Source of the DNA: Mycobacterium sp. MFM001
Lineage (GTDB): Bacteria; Actinomycetota; Actinomycetes; Mycobacteriales; Mycobacteriaceae
Assembly: GCF_003402475.1 (NCBI RefSeq)
Contig: NZ_BFAB01000012.1
Span: forward strand, 62,001-126,000
Reading direction: 5' to 3'
DNA length: 64,000 nucleotides
In this document: positions 51,565-61,095 of the stretch, piece by piece
How the letters are laid out: each line of letters starts with the position of its first letter
Position numbering within the stretch: the first letter of the stretch is position 1
Made by a program: the position numbers and the translations under genes
The notes under the pieces: generated by a model
Seen by the model: only the letters and a program-made list of their open reading frames with translations
The model's database searches: none
Told to the model about the DNA's origin: nothing

Positions 51565-52767
51565 CTACAGGCCGGCCCGCAGCTCCTGGCCGATGGTGGC
51601 GACCATCGCGTCGACGGCGAACTTCGGCTTGACGTTGATCGCCAGCGCTTCGCGGCACTCCAGCACAGCCTCGATGCAGCGCAACAACCGCGCGGGCGTC
51701 GCGTGCGCGGCCATCGCGGCCACCCGGTCGGCCATGTCGGGATGGTTGGCCGCCACGCTGCGCGCCCCGGACGACACCAGCAGCGCGTCCCGGAAGTAGG
51801 TCGCCAGGTCGATCAACGCGCGGTCCAGGGCGTCCCGCGACGCCCGGGTCTGCCGCGACTTCTGCCGTCGCTCAAGGTCTCTGATCGCGCCGGTGGCGCC
51901 GCGCAGCGCACTCGCGGTGCCCTTGCCGGTGCCGCCCGCGCCCAGCGCCGTCCGCAGCTCTTCGGTTTCGGCCTCGTCGCGATCGGCGGTCAGCACCGCG
52001 GCCTCGGCCTCGGCGGCCGCCACCAACTCCTCGGCGGCCGCGTATGCCCGCGACGGTGTGGCCGCGTCGCGCGCCAGCCCCAGCGCTCGCTGCCGTCGCT
52101 CACGGGCCTCCGGGTCGGTGGCCAGCCGTCGCGCCCGGCCCACATGTCCACCGCTGACCGATGCCGCCCAATTCGCCGTCTCGGCGTCCAGTCCGTCGGC
52201 CTCGACCAGCACCTGCGCTATTGCCGCCGCCGACGGGGTCACCAGCGCGATGTGCCGGCAGCGCGACCGCAGGGTGATCGCGATGTCCTCGGGGTCCACC
52301 GACGGCGCGCAGAGCAGGAACACGGTCGACGGCGGCGGTTCCTCGACGACCTTCAGCAACGCGTTCGCCGCGCCCTCGGTCAGCCGGTCGGCATCCTCGA
52401 TCAGGACAATCTGCCAGCGTCCGGTGCTCGGCCGCCGCGATGCGATCTGCACGATGGCCCGCATGTCGTCGACGCCGATCGACAGCCCCTCGGGAATCAC
52501 CCGCCGCACGTCGGCGTGAGTACCTGCCATCGTCGTCGTGCAGGCCCGGCATTCGCCGCAGCCGGGCACCCCCGGCGAGGTGCACTGCAGCGCCGCCGCG
52601 AAGCACAACGCCGCGACCGAGCGGCCCGACCCCGGCGGGCCGGTGATCAGCCAGGCATGCGACATGGCCGCGCTGTGAGCCGAATCACCGCGCGCGGCCT
52701 GCGCCGCGGCCACCAGCTCGGCTTCGACCGGCTGCTGGCCGACCAGCCGCGCAAAAACCCCGGACAT
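51565..52767 (-). CDS. holB: DNA polymerase III delta-prime subunit
   Basis: This 400-aa clamp-loader AAA+ protein has a P-loop GPPGSGRS (an Arg replaces the usual Lys, as also recalled for the tuberculosis protein). A four-Cys zinc module (CTSPGVPGCGECRAC), a Walker B-like IEDADRL and the SRC motif (LRSRCRHI) follow. The altered P-loop fits delta-prime, which does not hydrolyse ATP. ATG 52767 starts the MSGVFARLVGQ homology; the frame extends four codons further. Confidence 0.94.
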   Translation of the reverse strand: MSGVFARLVGQQPVEAELVAAAQAARGDSAHSAAMSHAWLITGPPGSGRSVAALCFAAALQCTSPGVPGCGECRACTTTMAGTHADVRRVIPEGLSIGVDDMRAIVQIASRRPSTGRWQIVLIEDADRLTEGAANALLKVVEEPPPSTVFLLCAPSVDPEDIAITLRSRCRHIALVTPSAAAIAQVLVEADGLDAETANWAASVSGGHVGRARRLATDPEARERRQRALGLARDAATPSRAYAAAEELVAAAEAEAAVLTADRDEAETEELRTALGAGGTGKGTASALRGATGAIRDLERRQKSRQTRASRDALDRALIDLATYFRDALLVSSGARSVAANHPDMADRVAAMAAHATPARLLRCIEAVLECREALAINVKPKFAVDAMVATIGQELRAGL

Positions 52768-52832
52768 CACAGGCAACACTAGTGCCGGCTGCCGACACGC
52801 TTTTTGGCTACTTCTTCGTCCCCGCCGACCGA

Positions 52833-52838
52833 TACGGT
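52833..52838 (+). promoter_or_regulatory. -10 element, leaderless start of adenylate cyclase
   Basis: TACGGT is followed by 6 nt and GTG 52845. This favours 52845 over ATG 52782, which would add 21 residues and lie upstream of the predicted start point. Confidence 0.5.
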
Positions 52839-52844
52839 GGGTCC

Positions 52845-54461
52845 GTGAGCACGGCAGCGGAACTCCCTGGGCGGATCAGTGGATTCGTCCAGTGGGTGCT
52901 GCGTACCCCGTGGCCGGTGTTCTTGCTGAGCGTCATCCAGGCCGACATCATCGGCGCGCTGTTCGTGTTCGGCTTCCTGCGGTACGGATTGCCGCCCGAA
53001 GACCGCATCGAGCTGCAGGACCTGCCGGGCGTCAACCTGGCGATCTTCGGGTTGGCGCTGGTGGTCCTCTTCGGCATCGGATCGTCGATAAGCGTGCGGC
53101 TGCTTTTGCCGGTGTTCCGCTGGCAGCGCCGCGACGGCATGTTCGCCGACACCGAGCCAGCCACCACCGAGCTGGCCCGCAGCCGCGCGCTGCGGATGCC
53201 GTTCTATCGCGTGCTGATCAGCATGGGCTACTGGTCGGTCGGCGGCACCATCTTCATCGTCGCCAGCTGGCGCGAGACCAGCCACCTGGCACCGGTAGTG
53301 GCCGTGTCCGTCGCGCTGGGCGCGGCCGCCACCGCGATCATCGGCTACCTGCAATCCGAACGGGTACTGCGACCGGTCGCCGTCGCCGCGCTGCGCGGCG
53401 GGCAGCCGGAAAACATCGCAGCGCCCGGTGTGATCCTGCGGCAGCTGCTGACCTGGGGGCTGTCCACCGGCGTGCCGCTGCTGGCCATCGTGCTGGCCGT
53501 GGTGGCCGACAAGGCGTCCCTACTGCATGCACCGCCGGAAAGCTTGTTCAACCCAATCCTGTTGATGGCGCTGGTCGCATTGGTGATCGGGTTCGCCAGC
53601 ACCCTGCTGGTGGCCATGTCGATCGCCGACCCGCTGCGCCAGCTTCGCTGGGCGCTCGGCGAGGTGCAGCACGGAAACTACAACGCGCACATGCAGATCT
53701 ACGACGCCAGCGAGCTGGGCCTGCTGCAGGCCGGCTTCAACGACATGGTGCGCGACCTGGCCGAGCGGCAGCGGCTGCGCGACCTGTTCGGTCGCTACGT
53801 GGGCGAAGACGTGGCACGGCGTGCCCTGGAGCGCGGCACCGAACTGGGCGGCCAGGAGCGCGACGTCGCGGTGCTGTTCGTCGACATGGTGGGCTCGACC
53901 CAGCTGGCGTCCACCCGGCCGCCCGCCGAGGTCGTCAGCCTGCTCAACGAGTTCTTCCGGGTGGTGGTCGACACCGTCGGCCGGCACGGCGGATTCGTCA
54001 ACAAATTCCAGGGTGACGCCGCGCTGGCGATCTTCGGCGCGCCGATCGAGCACCCGGACGCGTCCGGCGGCGCGCTGGCGGCGGCCCGCGAACTGCACGA
54101 CGCGCTACTGCCGGTGCTCGGTTCGTTGGAGTTCGGCATCGGGGTGTCTGCCGGGCGAGCCATCGCCGGACACATCGGCGCGCAGGCCCGCTTCGAGTAC
54201 ACCGTGATCGGTGACCCGGTCAACGAGGCCGCCCGGCTGACCGAGCTGGCCAAGCTCGAAGAGGGCCACGTGCTGGCGTCGGCGATCGCGGTCAGCGGCG
54301 CGCTGGACGCCGAAGCGCTGTGCTGGGATGTCGGCGAAGTGGTCTCACTACGCGGTCGCACCGCACCCACCCAGCTGGCCCGGCCGTTGAATCTGGCTGC
54401 GCAGGAAGAGGTTTCCGACCAAGCTGGCGCGAAACAGAAGCTAGGGTCGTCGAACCCCTGA
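52845..54461 (+). CDS. membrane class III adenylate cyclase (Rv3645-like)
   Basis: This protein of about 538 aa has six helices, a HAMP domain (about residues 245-310) and a class III cyclase domain. The metal-binding Asp lies in VLFVDMVGSTQ and the second in KFQGDAALAIFG; the Lys of that motif and EYTVIGDPVNEAARL supply substrate and transition-state residues. The layout matches Rv3645, the main cAMP source in M. tuberculosis, which is linked to fatty-acid stress and cAMP homeostasis. The 3' end is covered by the repeat/terminator at 54428. Confidence 0.93.
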   Translation: MSTAAELPGRISGFVQWVLRTPWPVFLLSVIQADIIGALFVFGFLRYGLPPEDRIELQDLPGVNLAIFGLALVVLFGIGSSISVRLLLPVFRWQRRDGMFADTEPATTELARSRALRMPFYRVLISMGYWSVGGTIFIVASWRETSHLAPVVAVSVALGAAATAIIGYLQSERVLRPVAVAALRGGQPENIAAPGVILRQLLTWGLSTGVPLLAIVLAVVADKASLLHAPPESLFNPILLMALVALVIGFASTLLVAMSIADPLRQLRWALGEVQHGNYNAHMQIYDASELGLLQAGFNDMVRDLAERQRLRDLFGRYVGEDVARRALERGTELGGQERDVAVLFVDMVGSTQLASTRPPAEVVSLLNEFFRVVVDTVGRHGGFVNKFQGDAALAIFGAPIEHPDASGGALAAARELHDALLPVLGSLEFGIGVSAGRAIAGHIGAQARFEYTVIGDPVNEAARLTELAKLEEGHVLASAIAVSGALDAEALCWDVGEVVSLRGRTAPTQLARPLNLAAQEEVSDQAGAKQKLGSSNP

Positions 54462-54487
54462 AATCACAGCCCTGACTTCTGTTTGGC
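54428..54487. terminator. inverted-repeat element copy B, likely bidirectional terminator
   Basis: AAACAGAAG (54432-54440) pairs with CTTCTGTTT (54476-54484), and AGGG (54443-54446) with CCCT (54470-54473), between the convergent cyclase and topA stops. The left arm matches copy A at 17197. It overlaps the last codons of the cyclase gene. Confidence 0.6.
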
Positions 54488-54496
54488 GGCTAAGCG

Positions 54497-57268
54497 CTAA
54501 GCGCGTTTTTTGGCCGGCGCCTTGCGGGTGCTCTTCCTCGCCTTTTTGACCGGCCCGCGGGCGCGACGGTCAGCCAGCAGTTCGGCGGCGCGTTCATCGG
54601 TGATCGACAACACGTCGTCACCCTTGCGCAGGCTGGCGTTGGTTTCCCCGTCGGTGACGTACGGCCCGAATCGGCCGTCCTTGATCACCATTGGCTTGCC
54701 CGACGCCGGATCGGTGCCGAGCTCGCGCAGCGGCGGCGCCGAAGCAGCTTGCCGGCCACGGCGTTTCGGCTCGGCATAGATTTTCAGCGCTTCGTCGAGG
54801 GTGATGTCGAAGATCTGGTCCTCGGTCGACAGCGAACGAGAATCCTTGCCGCGCTTGAGGTATGGACCATACCGCCCGTTCTGCGCGGTGATCTCCTCGC
54901 CGGTGTCGGGGTCGACCCCGACCACCCGCGGCAGCGACAACAGCTTCAGCGCATCGTCGAGCGTCACGGTCTGCAGGTCCATGCTGCGCAATAGCGAACC
55001 GGTCCGCGGCTTGGGGCCGGTGGGTTTCTTGCCCTTCTTGGTTCCGGCAGCGGCGTCGCCGTCGTCGGGCGGCTCGGGCAGGACCTCGGTGACATACGGC
55101 CCGTAACGGCCGTCCTTGGCGACGATTTCGTGACCGGTCTCCGGATCGACACCCAGCGACCGGCCCTCCTGCGGCGTGGCGAAAAGCTGTTCGGCCACCT
55201 CGAGCGTGAGCTCGTCGGGAGTCAGCGAGTCGTTGAGGTTGGCCCGCTGCGGTTTCGGCTCGCCGTCGTCGCCGGTAACCATGCGTTCCAGGTAGGGACC
55301 GTTCTTGCCCACCCGGACGTAGATGGGCCGGCCTTCGGCGTCGTCGAACACCTTGATGGAGTTGACTTCTCGGGCGTCGATGCCTTCGAGGTTGACCCCG
55401 ACCAGCTTCTTCAGGCCGCCCGAGCGGGCCACCGAGTCTGGGACGCCGTGGTCGCCGCCGAAGTAGAAGTGGTTGAGCCAGGTTGTCCGCTGCTCGTTGC
55501 CGGACGCGATCGCGTCGAGCTCGTCTTCCATCGCGGCGGTGAAACCGTAGTCGACCAGCCGGCCGAAATGCCGCTCCAGCAAGCCGATTACGGCGAACGC
55601 CACCCAGGACGGCACCAGCGCGCTGCCCTTCTTGTAGACGTAGCCGCGGTCCTGGATGGTCTTGATGATCGACGAGTACGTCGAGGGCCGGCCGATGCCC
55701 AGCTCCTCGAGCGCCTTGACCAGCGAGGCCTCGGTGTAGCGGGGCGGGGGGTTGGTGGAGTGCCCGTCGGGAGTCAGCTCGGTGGCGTCGACGCGCTGAC
55801 CCTCGCGCAGATGCGGCAGCCGTCGCTCGGCGTCGTCGGCCTCGCCGCCGGCCAGCTCGTCGACGGTCTCCACGTAGGCCTTGAGGAACCCCGGGAAGGT
55901 CAGCGTGCGCCCGCTGGCGGAGAACACCACCTGCGCCGCGCCGGAGGCGCCAGCGATCCGCAGGCTCAGGGTCGTGCCGCGGGCATCGGCCATCTGCGAG
56001 GCGACGGTGCGCTGCCAGATCAGCTCGTAGAGCCGAAAGTCGTCGCCGTCGAGCTCGCGGCGCACCGCGTCGGGAGTGGCGAACGTCTCACCGGCGGGCC
56101 GGATCGCCTCGTGCGCTTCCTGCGCGTTTTTCACCTTGCGGGTGTACTGGCGCGGCGACGGCGAGACGTACTCCTCGCCGTAGAGCTGGCGGGCCTGGGT
56201 GCGGGCGGCGTTGATCGCCGACTCCGACAGCGTCGTCGAATCGGTCCGCATGTAGGTGATGTAGCCGTTCTCGTAGAGCCGCTGGGCGATGCTCATCGTG
56301 CGCTCAGAGGAGAATCGCAGCTTGCGACCGGCCTCCTGCTGCAGCGTCGATGTCATGAACGGCGGATACGGGCGGCGGGTGTACGGCTTTTCCTCCACCG
56401 ACGCCACGCTCAACTGTGCGCCGCGCAGCCCGGTGGCCAGCTCGGTCGCCCGTGCCTCGTCGAGCACCACGACCTCGTCGGGCTTGCGCACGGCGCCCAG
56501 CGAGTCGAAATCCCGGCCGGTGGCCACTCGAAGGCCGTCGACGCTGGTCAGTCGGGCGGTGAAGGTCGGCGGGGAGGCGTTCGGGTCGGAGACGCTGGCG
56601 TCCAGTTCGGCGACGACGTCCCAGTAGGTGGCGCTGCGGAACGCCATCCGGTCGCGTTCGCGCTGCACGATGATGCGCGTGGCCACCGACTGCACCCGGC
56701 CCGCCGAGAGCTTGGGCGCCACCTTCTTCCACAGCACCGGGCTGACTTCGTAGCCGTACAGGCGGTCGAGGATGCGGCGGGTCTCCTGCGCGTCGACCAA
56801 GTCGATGTCCAGGTCACGGGGGTTCTCGGCGGCGGCGCGGATCGCCGGCTCGGTGATCTCGTGGAACACCATCCGCTTGACCGGGATGTTGGGCTTGAGG
56901 GTTTCCAGCAGGTGCCAGGCGATGGCCTCGCCTTCGCGGTCGCCGTCTGTGGCCAGGTAGAGCTCGTCGACGTCCTTGAGCAGGCCTTTGAGCTCGCTGA
57001 CCGTGCTCTTCTTGTCCGGGCTGATGATGTAGAGCGGTTCGAAGTCGGCGTCGACGTTGACCCCGAGCCGGGCCCACGGCTCGGATTTGTATTTGGCGGG
57101 CACGTCGGCGGCATTGCGGGGCAGGTCGCGGATGTGGCCTCGCGAGGACTCGACTACATAGTTAGAGCCCAGGTAGCCGGCTAATTTGCGCGCTTTGGTG
57201 GGCGACTCGACGATGACGAGTCGGCGCGCGCTTCCATTGCCGCGATTACCGCGGTCTTCACCAGCCAA
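54497..57268 (-). CDS. topA: DNA topoisomerase I
   Basis: This 923-aa type IA topoisomerase relaxes negative supercoils. The Toprim domain starts RLVIVESPTKA and continues with ATDGDREGEAIAWHLL (acidic DxDxE type). The active-site Tyr is in GYITYMRTDSTTLS. Mycobacterial TopA has no zinc fingers; instead the C-terminus carries repeated Topo_C units with GRYGPY-type motifs (four clear, last GRFGPYVTDG) and a Lys-rich tail. The start is TTG 57268, giving MAGEDRGNRGNG. It is the only type IA enzyme known in mycobacteria and is essential. Confidence 0.97.
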   Translation of the reverse strand: MAGEDRGNRGNGSARRLVIVESPTKARKLAGYLGSNYVVESSRGHIRDLPRNAADVPAKYKSEPWARLGVNVDADFEPLYIISPDKKSTVSELKGLLKDVDELYLATDGDREGEAIAWHLLETLKPNIPVKRMVFHEITEPAIRAAAENPRDLDIDLVDAQETRRILDRLYGYEVSPVLWKKVAPKLSAGRVQSVATRIIVQRERDRMAFRSATYWDVVAELDASVSDPNASPPTFTARLTSVDGLRVATGRDFDSLGAVRKPDEVVVLDEARATELATGLRGAQLSVASVEEKPYTRRPYPPFMTSTLQQEAGRKLRFSSERTMSIAQRLYENGYITYMRTDSTTLSESAINAARTQARQLYGEEYVSPSPRQYTRKVKNAQEAHEAIRPAGETFATPDAVRRELDGDDFRLYELIWQRTVASQMADARGTTLSLRIAGASGAAQVVFSASGRTLTFPGFLKAYVETVDELAGGEADDAERRLPHLREGQRVDATELTPDGHSTNPPPRYTEASLVKALEELGIGRPSTYSSIIKTIQDRGYVYKKGSALVPSWVAFAVIGLLERHFGRLVDYGFTAAMEDELDAIASGNEQRTTWLNHFYFGGDHGVPDSVARSGGLKKLVGVNLEGIDAREVNSIKVFDDAEGRPIYVRVGKNGPYLERMVTGDDGEPKPQRANLNDSLTPDELTLEVAEQLFATPQEGRSLGVDPETGHEIVAKDGRYGPYVTEVLPEPPDDGDAAAGTKKGKKPTGPKPRTGSLLRSMDLQTVTLDDALKLLSLPRVVGVDPDTGEEITAQNGRYGPYLKRGKDSRSLSTEDQIFDITLDEALKIYAEPKRRGRQAASAPPLRELGTDPASGKPMVIKDGRFGPYVTDGETNASLRKGDDVLSITDERAAELLADRRARGPVKKARKSTRKAPAKKRA

Positions 57269-57398
57269 CTGCGCTTACGCTCACTTTCCATTTCCGGCTG
57301 CATCGGGCGCCGGTGCCCCCCTGTAGACAACTGACAATGTGACACCCGGGACGGGCCGACGCAAACCGACCCCCCGGTTATTACCCTCCCAATGACCG

Positions 57399-57977
57399 CT
57401 AAACGTGCGGCCAGTTCGCCTTCGCCTCGACGACGTCGGGCGGCTCTCCCACATTTTCTACCAGGCGCGACAGCCGGCGCCGGCCGCTGATCCGCAATGC
57501 CGGCCGGGCACCGCGGGTGCCGATCAGGGTGGGCGCGATCCCGACCCGCATCATCGCCGACGCCAGCGGCGAATGGGTGTCCGGCGCGTGCGGGTCCAGA
57601 CCCAGCAGATACCGGTCGGCCTCCGGGGTTCCAGCGGCCAGCGTCCAGGCTCGCAGTTCGCGCGGCCCGGGCAGCCACAGCGGAGGCACGGTCTTGACCG
57701 CGCCCCGGGTCCAGTCGGCGGCGATGGCGCGCAGCCGGGCGTCCACCGCGGTCCGTACCAGCGGAGTGTCCTCGTCGGTGCGAGTGATCTCCGACACCAG
57801 GCCGGCGTACTCGATCATCTCGGCCAGCGCCTCGGCCCGCCACAGCTCGTCCACCACCACCGACAGTCTGGCCCCGCCGCCGACGACCACGATCTGCCCA
57901 GCGGCGGCCAGCACCCCGGTGAGGTCGGTGACCGCGGGCGGCACCGACTCAGCAGAGAAAAAGGAGAGCTGGCTCAC
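57399..57977 (-). CDS. conserved hypothetical (Rv3647c-like)
   Basis: This 192-aa soluble protein has the same length as Rv3647c and no known motif. It starts at GTG 57977, exactly 7 nt after TACTGT, so the mRNA is probably leaderless. It lies between topA and cspA on the same strand, with 130 nt before topA. Confidence 0.85.
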   Translation of the reverse strand: MSQLSFFSAESVPPAVTDLTGVLAAAGQIVVVGGGARLSVVVDELWRAEALAEMIEYAGLVSEITRTDEDTPLVRTAVDARLRAIAADWTRGAVKTVPPLWLPGPRELRAWTLAAGTPEADRYLLGLDPHAPDTHSPLASAMMRVGIAPTLIGTRGARPALRISGRRRLSRLVENVGEPPDVVEAKANWPHV

Positions 57978-57984
57978 GTCACCG

Positions 57985-57990
57985 ACAGTA
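57985..57990 (-). promoter_or_regulatory. -10 element, leaderless start of Rv3647c-like gene
   Basis: TACTGT on the minus strand is followed by 7 nt and GTG 57977. Confidence 0.5.
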
Positions 57991-58020
57991 GGCCAGACGT
58001 CAAATAGAGCGGCATAACGA

Positions 58021-58063
58021 AAACCCCCGCATGATCCCGTTGTGCAGGACCGCGCGGGGGTTT
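58021..58063 (-). terminator. terminator of cspA
   Basis: AAACCCCCGC (58021-58030) pairs with GCGGGGGTTT (58054-58063), and on the minus strand the stem is followed by TTTTCG. It stands 13 nt downstream of the cspA stop. Confidence 0.75.
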
Positions 58064-58076
58064 CGCCAGAAGTTGC

Positions 58077-58280
58077 TCAGATGGAGCGGACGCCGGTGGC
58101 CTGGGGCCCCTTCGGGCTTTGGCCGACCTCGAACTCCACTCGCTGGTTCTCCTCAAGGGTGCGGAATCCCGATCCCTGGATTTCCGTGTAGTGGACAAAC
58201 ACGTCGGCCGAACCGTCCTCGGGGGCGATAAAACCAAACCCCTTCTCCGCGTTGAACCACTTCACAGTTCCCTGTGGCAT
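58077..58280 (-). CDS. cspA: cold-shock protein CspA
   Basis: This 67-aa protein with a single cold-shock domain is an RNA chaperone. RNP1 (KGFGFI) and RNP2 (VFVHY) are intact. Length equals Rv3648c. It has a long structured leader (58281 onward) and its own terminator, so it is a single-gene unit. AAAGGAAAG precedes the ATG. Confidence 0.97.
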   Translation of the reverse strand: MPQGTVKWFNAEKGFGFIAPEDGSADVFVHYTEIQGSGFRTLEENQRVEFEVGQSPKGPQATGVRSI

Positions 58281-58307
58281 TTCTCGATCTTTCCTTTACT
58301 ACTGGGT

Positions 58308-58329
58308 GCGGTGCACCGCCTTTCGGTGC
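58308..58329 (-). promoter_or_regulatory. switchable hairpins in the cspA leader
   Basis: The 12-bp palindrome GCGGTGCACCGC (58308-58319) and a GCACCG/CGGTGC hairpin (58313-58318 with 58324-58329) share bases and cannot form together. They lie 28-49 nt upstream of the cspA start. Cold-shock gene leaders are known to refold with temperature in E. coli; that behaviour here is inference. Confidence 0.35.
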
Positions 58330-58536
58330 CCCGGGCCCGCTGTGACCGCCATACCTCGCGGAGTCGCCGGAACTTCACCCGAGCTAGAACTCGCAGGAAC
58401 CGCGGCCGCAACGTTGATCCTGCGAAAGTTTGACACGAACACAGAAGCTGCGACCGTGCATTAGTCAATCATGTTCGTCGCGTCGACGACAGCCTCCGGT
58501 GATCAATTCAATGAACAATTGCATTAAGAGGCGGAT

Positions 58537-60861
58537 ATGGAGGGGTGTCAGGTGACGTTCGGCAGCGACTTGCTTGCCGTTGCAGTCGCCGGCGGCGGGC
58601 CGGGTGAGCAGCAGCCGCTGCGTCACGTCGCCGAACTGCCGCCACGCGAGGGCCGGACACGTCCGTGGCCTGCGTGGGCCGACGCTGAGGTGGTTCGTGC
58701 GTTCGCCGAACGCGGCATCGCTGCGCCGTGGTCGCATCAGTTCGACGCGGCCGAACTCGCGCACGCCGGCCGCCACGTGGTGATCAGCACCGGCACGGCA
58801 TCGGGCAAATCGCTGGCTTACCAACTTCCGATTCTGGGCGCGCTGGCGACCGATCCGCGGGCACGGGCGCTCTACCTCTCGCCCACCAAAGCCCTGGGCC
58901 ACGACCAGCTGCGCGCCGCCCATGCACTGACCGCGGCGACGCCACGACTGACCGACGTCGCGCCGACGGCTTACGACGGCGACAGTCCCACCGAGGTGCG
59001 CCGATTCGCGCGGGAACGCTCCCGCTGGCTGTTTTCCAACCCGGACATGATCCACCTGTCGATGCTGCGCAACCATGCCCGCTGGGCCGTGTTCCTGCGC
59101 AACCTCCGCTATCTCGTTGTCGACGAATGCCATTACTACCGTGGCGTTTTCGGCTCCAATGTGGCGATGGTGCTGCGTCGGCTGTTGCGGTTGTGCGCGC
59201 GCTATTCCGGGGCGCCGACGGTGATCTTCGCCAGTGCGACGACGGCGTCGCCCGGCGAGACGGCCGCCGAGCTGATCGGTCAGCCGGTAGCCGAGGTCAC
59301 CGAGGACGGCTCGCCGCAGGGCGCGCGCACGGTGGCGTTGTGGGAGCCGCCGCTGCGCGACGACCTGACCGGGGAGAACGGCGCTCCGGTGCGGCGCTCC
59401 GCCGGGGCCGAGGCGGCGCGGGTGATGGCCGACCTGATCGCCGAGGGCGCAAGGACTTTGACGTTCGTGCGGTCGCGCCGCGGCGCGGAATTGACGGCGA
59501 TGGCTGCCCGCGCACGGCTGGACGACATTGCTCCGGAGCTGAGCGAACAGGTGGCGTCGTATCGCGCGGGCTATCTGCCCGAGGACCGCAGCGCGCTGGA
59601 ACACGCGCTGGCCGACGGGCGATTGCGCGGCCTGGCCACCACCAATGCGCTCGAGTTGGGCATGGACATCGCCGGTCTGGATGCGGTGGTGCTGGCCGGC
59701 TTTCCCGGCACGGTCACCTCGTTCTGGCAGCAGGCAGGCCGGTCGGGGCGACGCGGCCAGGGCGCGCTGATCGTGCTGATCGCCCGCGACGATCCACTCG
59801 ACACCTACCTGGTCCACCACCCGGCGGCGTTGTTGGACAAGCCAATCGAACGGGTGGTGATCGACCCGGCCAACCCGTACCTACTGGGTCCGCAATTGCT
59901 GTGCGCTGCAACCGAATTACCACTTGACGAGGCCGAGGTCCGGGAGTTGGGCGCCGAGCAGGTGGCCGGCTCGCTGGTCGACGACGGGCTGCTACGACGC
60001 CGGTCCGGCAAGTACTACCCGGCTCCGGGCGTGGATCCGCATCCGGCCGTGGACATCCGGGGACCGACGGGTGGGCAGATCGTGATCGTCGAAGCCGAGA
60101 CGGGACGGTTGCTGGGGACAGCGGGCGTCGGCCAGGCGCCGGCGTCGGTGCACCCCGGAGCGGTGTACCTGCACCAGGGTGAGAGCTACGTCGTCGACTC
60201 GCTGGACTTCGACGAGGGGATGGCGTTCGTCCATGCCGAGGATCCCGGGTATGCGACGTTCGCGCGGGAACTCACCGACATCGCGGTCACCGGACCCGGG
60301 GAACGCAAGGTGTTCGGGTCGGTGACGCTGGGGCTCGTCCCGGTCACCGTCACCAGCCGCGTCGTCGGCTATCTGCGCCGGCGCCTGTCCGGAGAGGTGA
60401 TCGACTTCGTCGAGCTGGACATGCCGACCCAAACGCTGGCCACCACCGCGGCCATGTACACGATCACGCCGGAAGCTTTGGAGCGCAACGGGATCGACCC
60501 GCCGCAAATCCCGGGATCGCTGCACGCCGCCGAGCATGCCGCGATCGGGCTGCTGCCGCTGGTGGCCAGTTGCGATCGCGGCGACATCGGCGGGCTGTCC
60601 ACCGCGGTGGGCCCGGAGCCCGACGGCCTGCCCAGTGTGTTCGTCTACGACGGCTATCCGGGCGGGGCCGGGTTCGCCGAACGCGGCTTCCGCCAGGCCG
60701 GCACGTGGCTGGGCGCCACCGCCGCGGCCATCGAGTCGTGCGAGTGCACGTTGGGATGCCCATCGTGCGTACAGTCGCCGAAATGCGGCAGCGGTAACCA
60801 ACCGCTGGACAAGGCGGGCGCTGTGCGCGTGTTGCGCCTGGTGCTCGCGGAGCTCGCCTGA
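58537..60861 (+). CDS. sftH: SftH superfamily II DNA helicase
   Basis: This 774-aa 3'-to-5' helicase has Walker A STGTASGKSL, the DExH box VVDECHYYRG, motif III FASATTA and motif VI QQAGRSGRRGQG. A C-terminal DUF1998 module with several Cys (CECTLGCPSCVQSPKCGSG) binds metal in this family. It resembles Rv3649 and the characterised M. smegmatis SftH. The start is ATG 58537 in an otherwise empty 256-nt gap from cspA; GTG 58552 is an alternative. Confidence 0.93.
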   Translation: MEGCQVTFGSDLLAVAVAGGGPGEQQPLRHVAELPPREGRTRPWPAWADAEVVRAFAERGIAAPWSHQFDAAELAHAGRHVVISTGTASGKSLAYQLPILGALATDPRARALYLSPTKALGHDQLRAAHALTAATPRLTDVAPTAYDGDSPTEVRRFARERSRWLFSNPDMIHLSMLRNHARWAVFLRNLRYLVVDECHYYRGVFGSNVAMVLRRLLRLCARYSGAPTVIFASATTASPGETAAELIGQPVAEVTEDGSPQGARTVALWEPPLRDDLTGENGAPVRRSAGAEAARVMADLIAEGARTLTFVRSRRGAELTAMAARARLDDIAPELSEQVASYRAGYLPEDRSALEHALADGRLRGLATTNALELGMDIAGLDAVVLAGFPGTVTSFWQQAGRSGRRGQGALIVLIARDDPLDTYLVHHPAALLDKPIERVVIDPANPYLLGPQLLCAATELPLDEAEVRELGAEQVAGSLVDDGLLRRRSGKYYPAPGVDPHPAVDIRGPTGGQIVIVEAETGRLLGTAGVGQAPASVHPGAVYLHQGESYVVDSLDFDEGMAFVHAEDPGYATFARELTDIAVTGPGERKVFGSVTLGLVPVTVTSRVVGYLRRRLSGEVIDFVELDMPTQTLATTAAMYTITPEALERNGIDPPQIPGSLHAAEHAAIGLLPLVASCDRGDIGGLSTAVGPEPDGLPSVFVYDGYPGGAGFAERGFRQAGTWLGATAAAIESCECTLGCPSCVQSPKCGSGNQPLDKAGAVRVLRLVLAELA

Positions 60862-61095
60862 CGACCGACCCCTCGACGGTCGACATGGACGGCGCGACAA
60901 ACGGCCGGACAACGCGAGCCGTTCTCAATCCCGGTGGGGCGCAGCAGCAAAATACCCGGCGCGAGCCGTCGTGTGCAACTCGCCTGCCAACGTGTCGACA
61001 TTGCATACGAATTGACAGAAGTCAAACCTTTCCGGGATTCGACCGGAGGGCAAACGAGCTAATACCTACAGTCGCGATCGGTAAAATACGGGGAC

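Noticed and set aside
55130-57184. A long open frame (684 codons) antisense to topA
   Set aside because: It is a GC-driven shadow of topA: no recognisable domain, no ribosome binding site, and topA is certain on the other strand.
60862-61095. A PE33-like gene in the gap after sftH, as in M. tuberculosis
   Set aside because: No frame in the gap encodes a PE domain.
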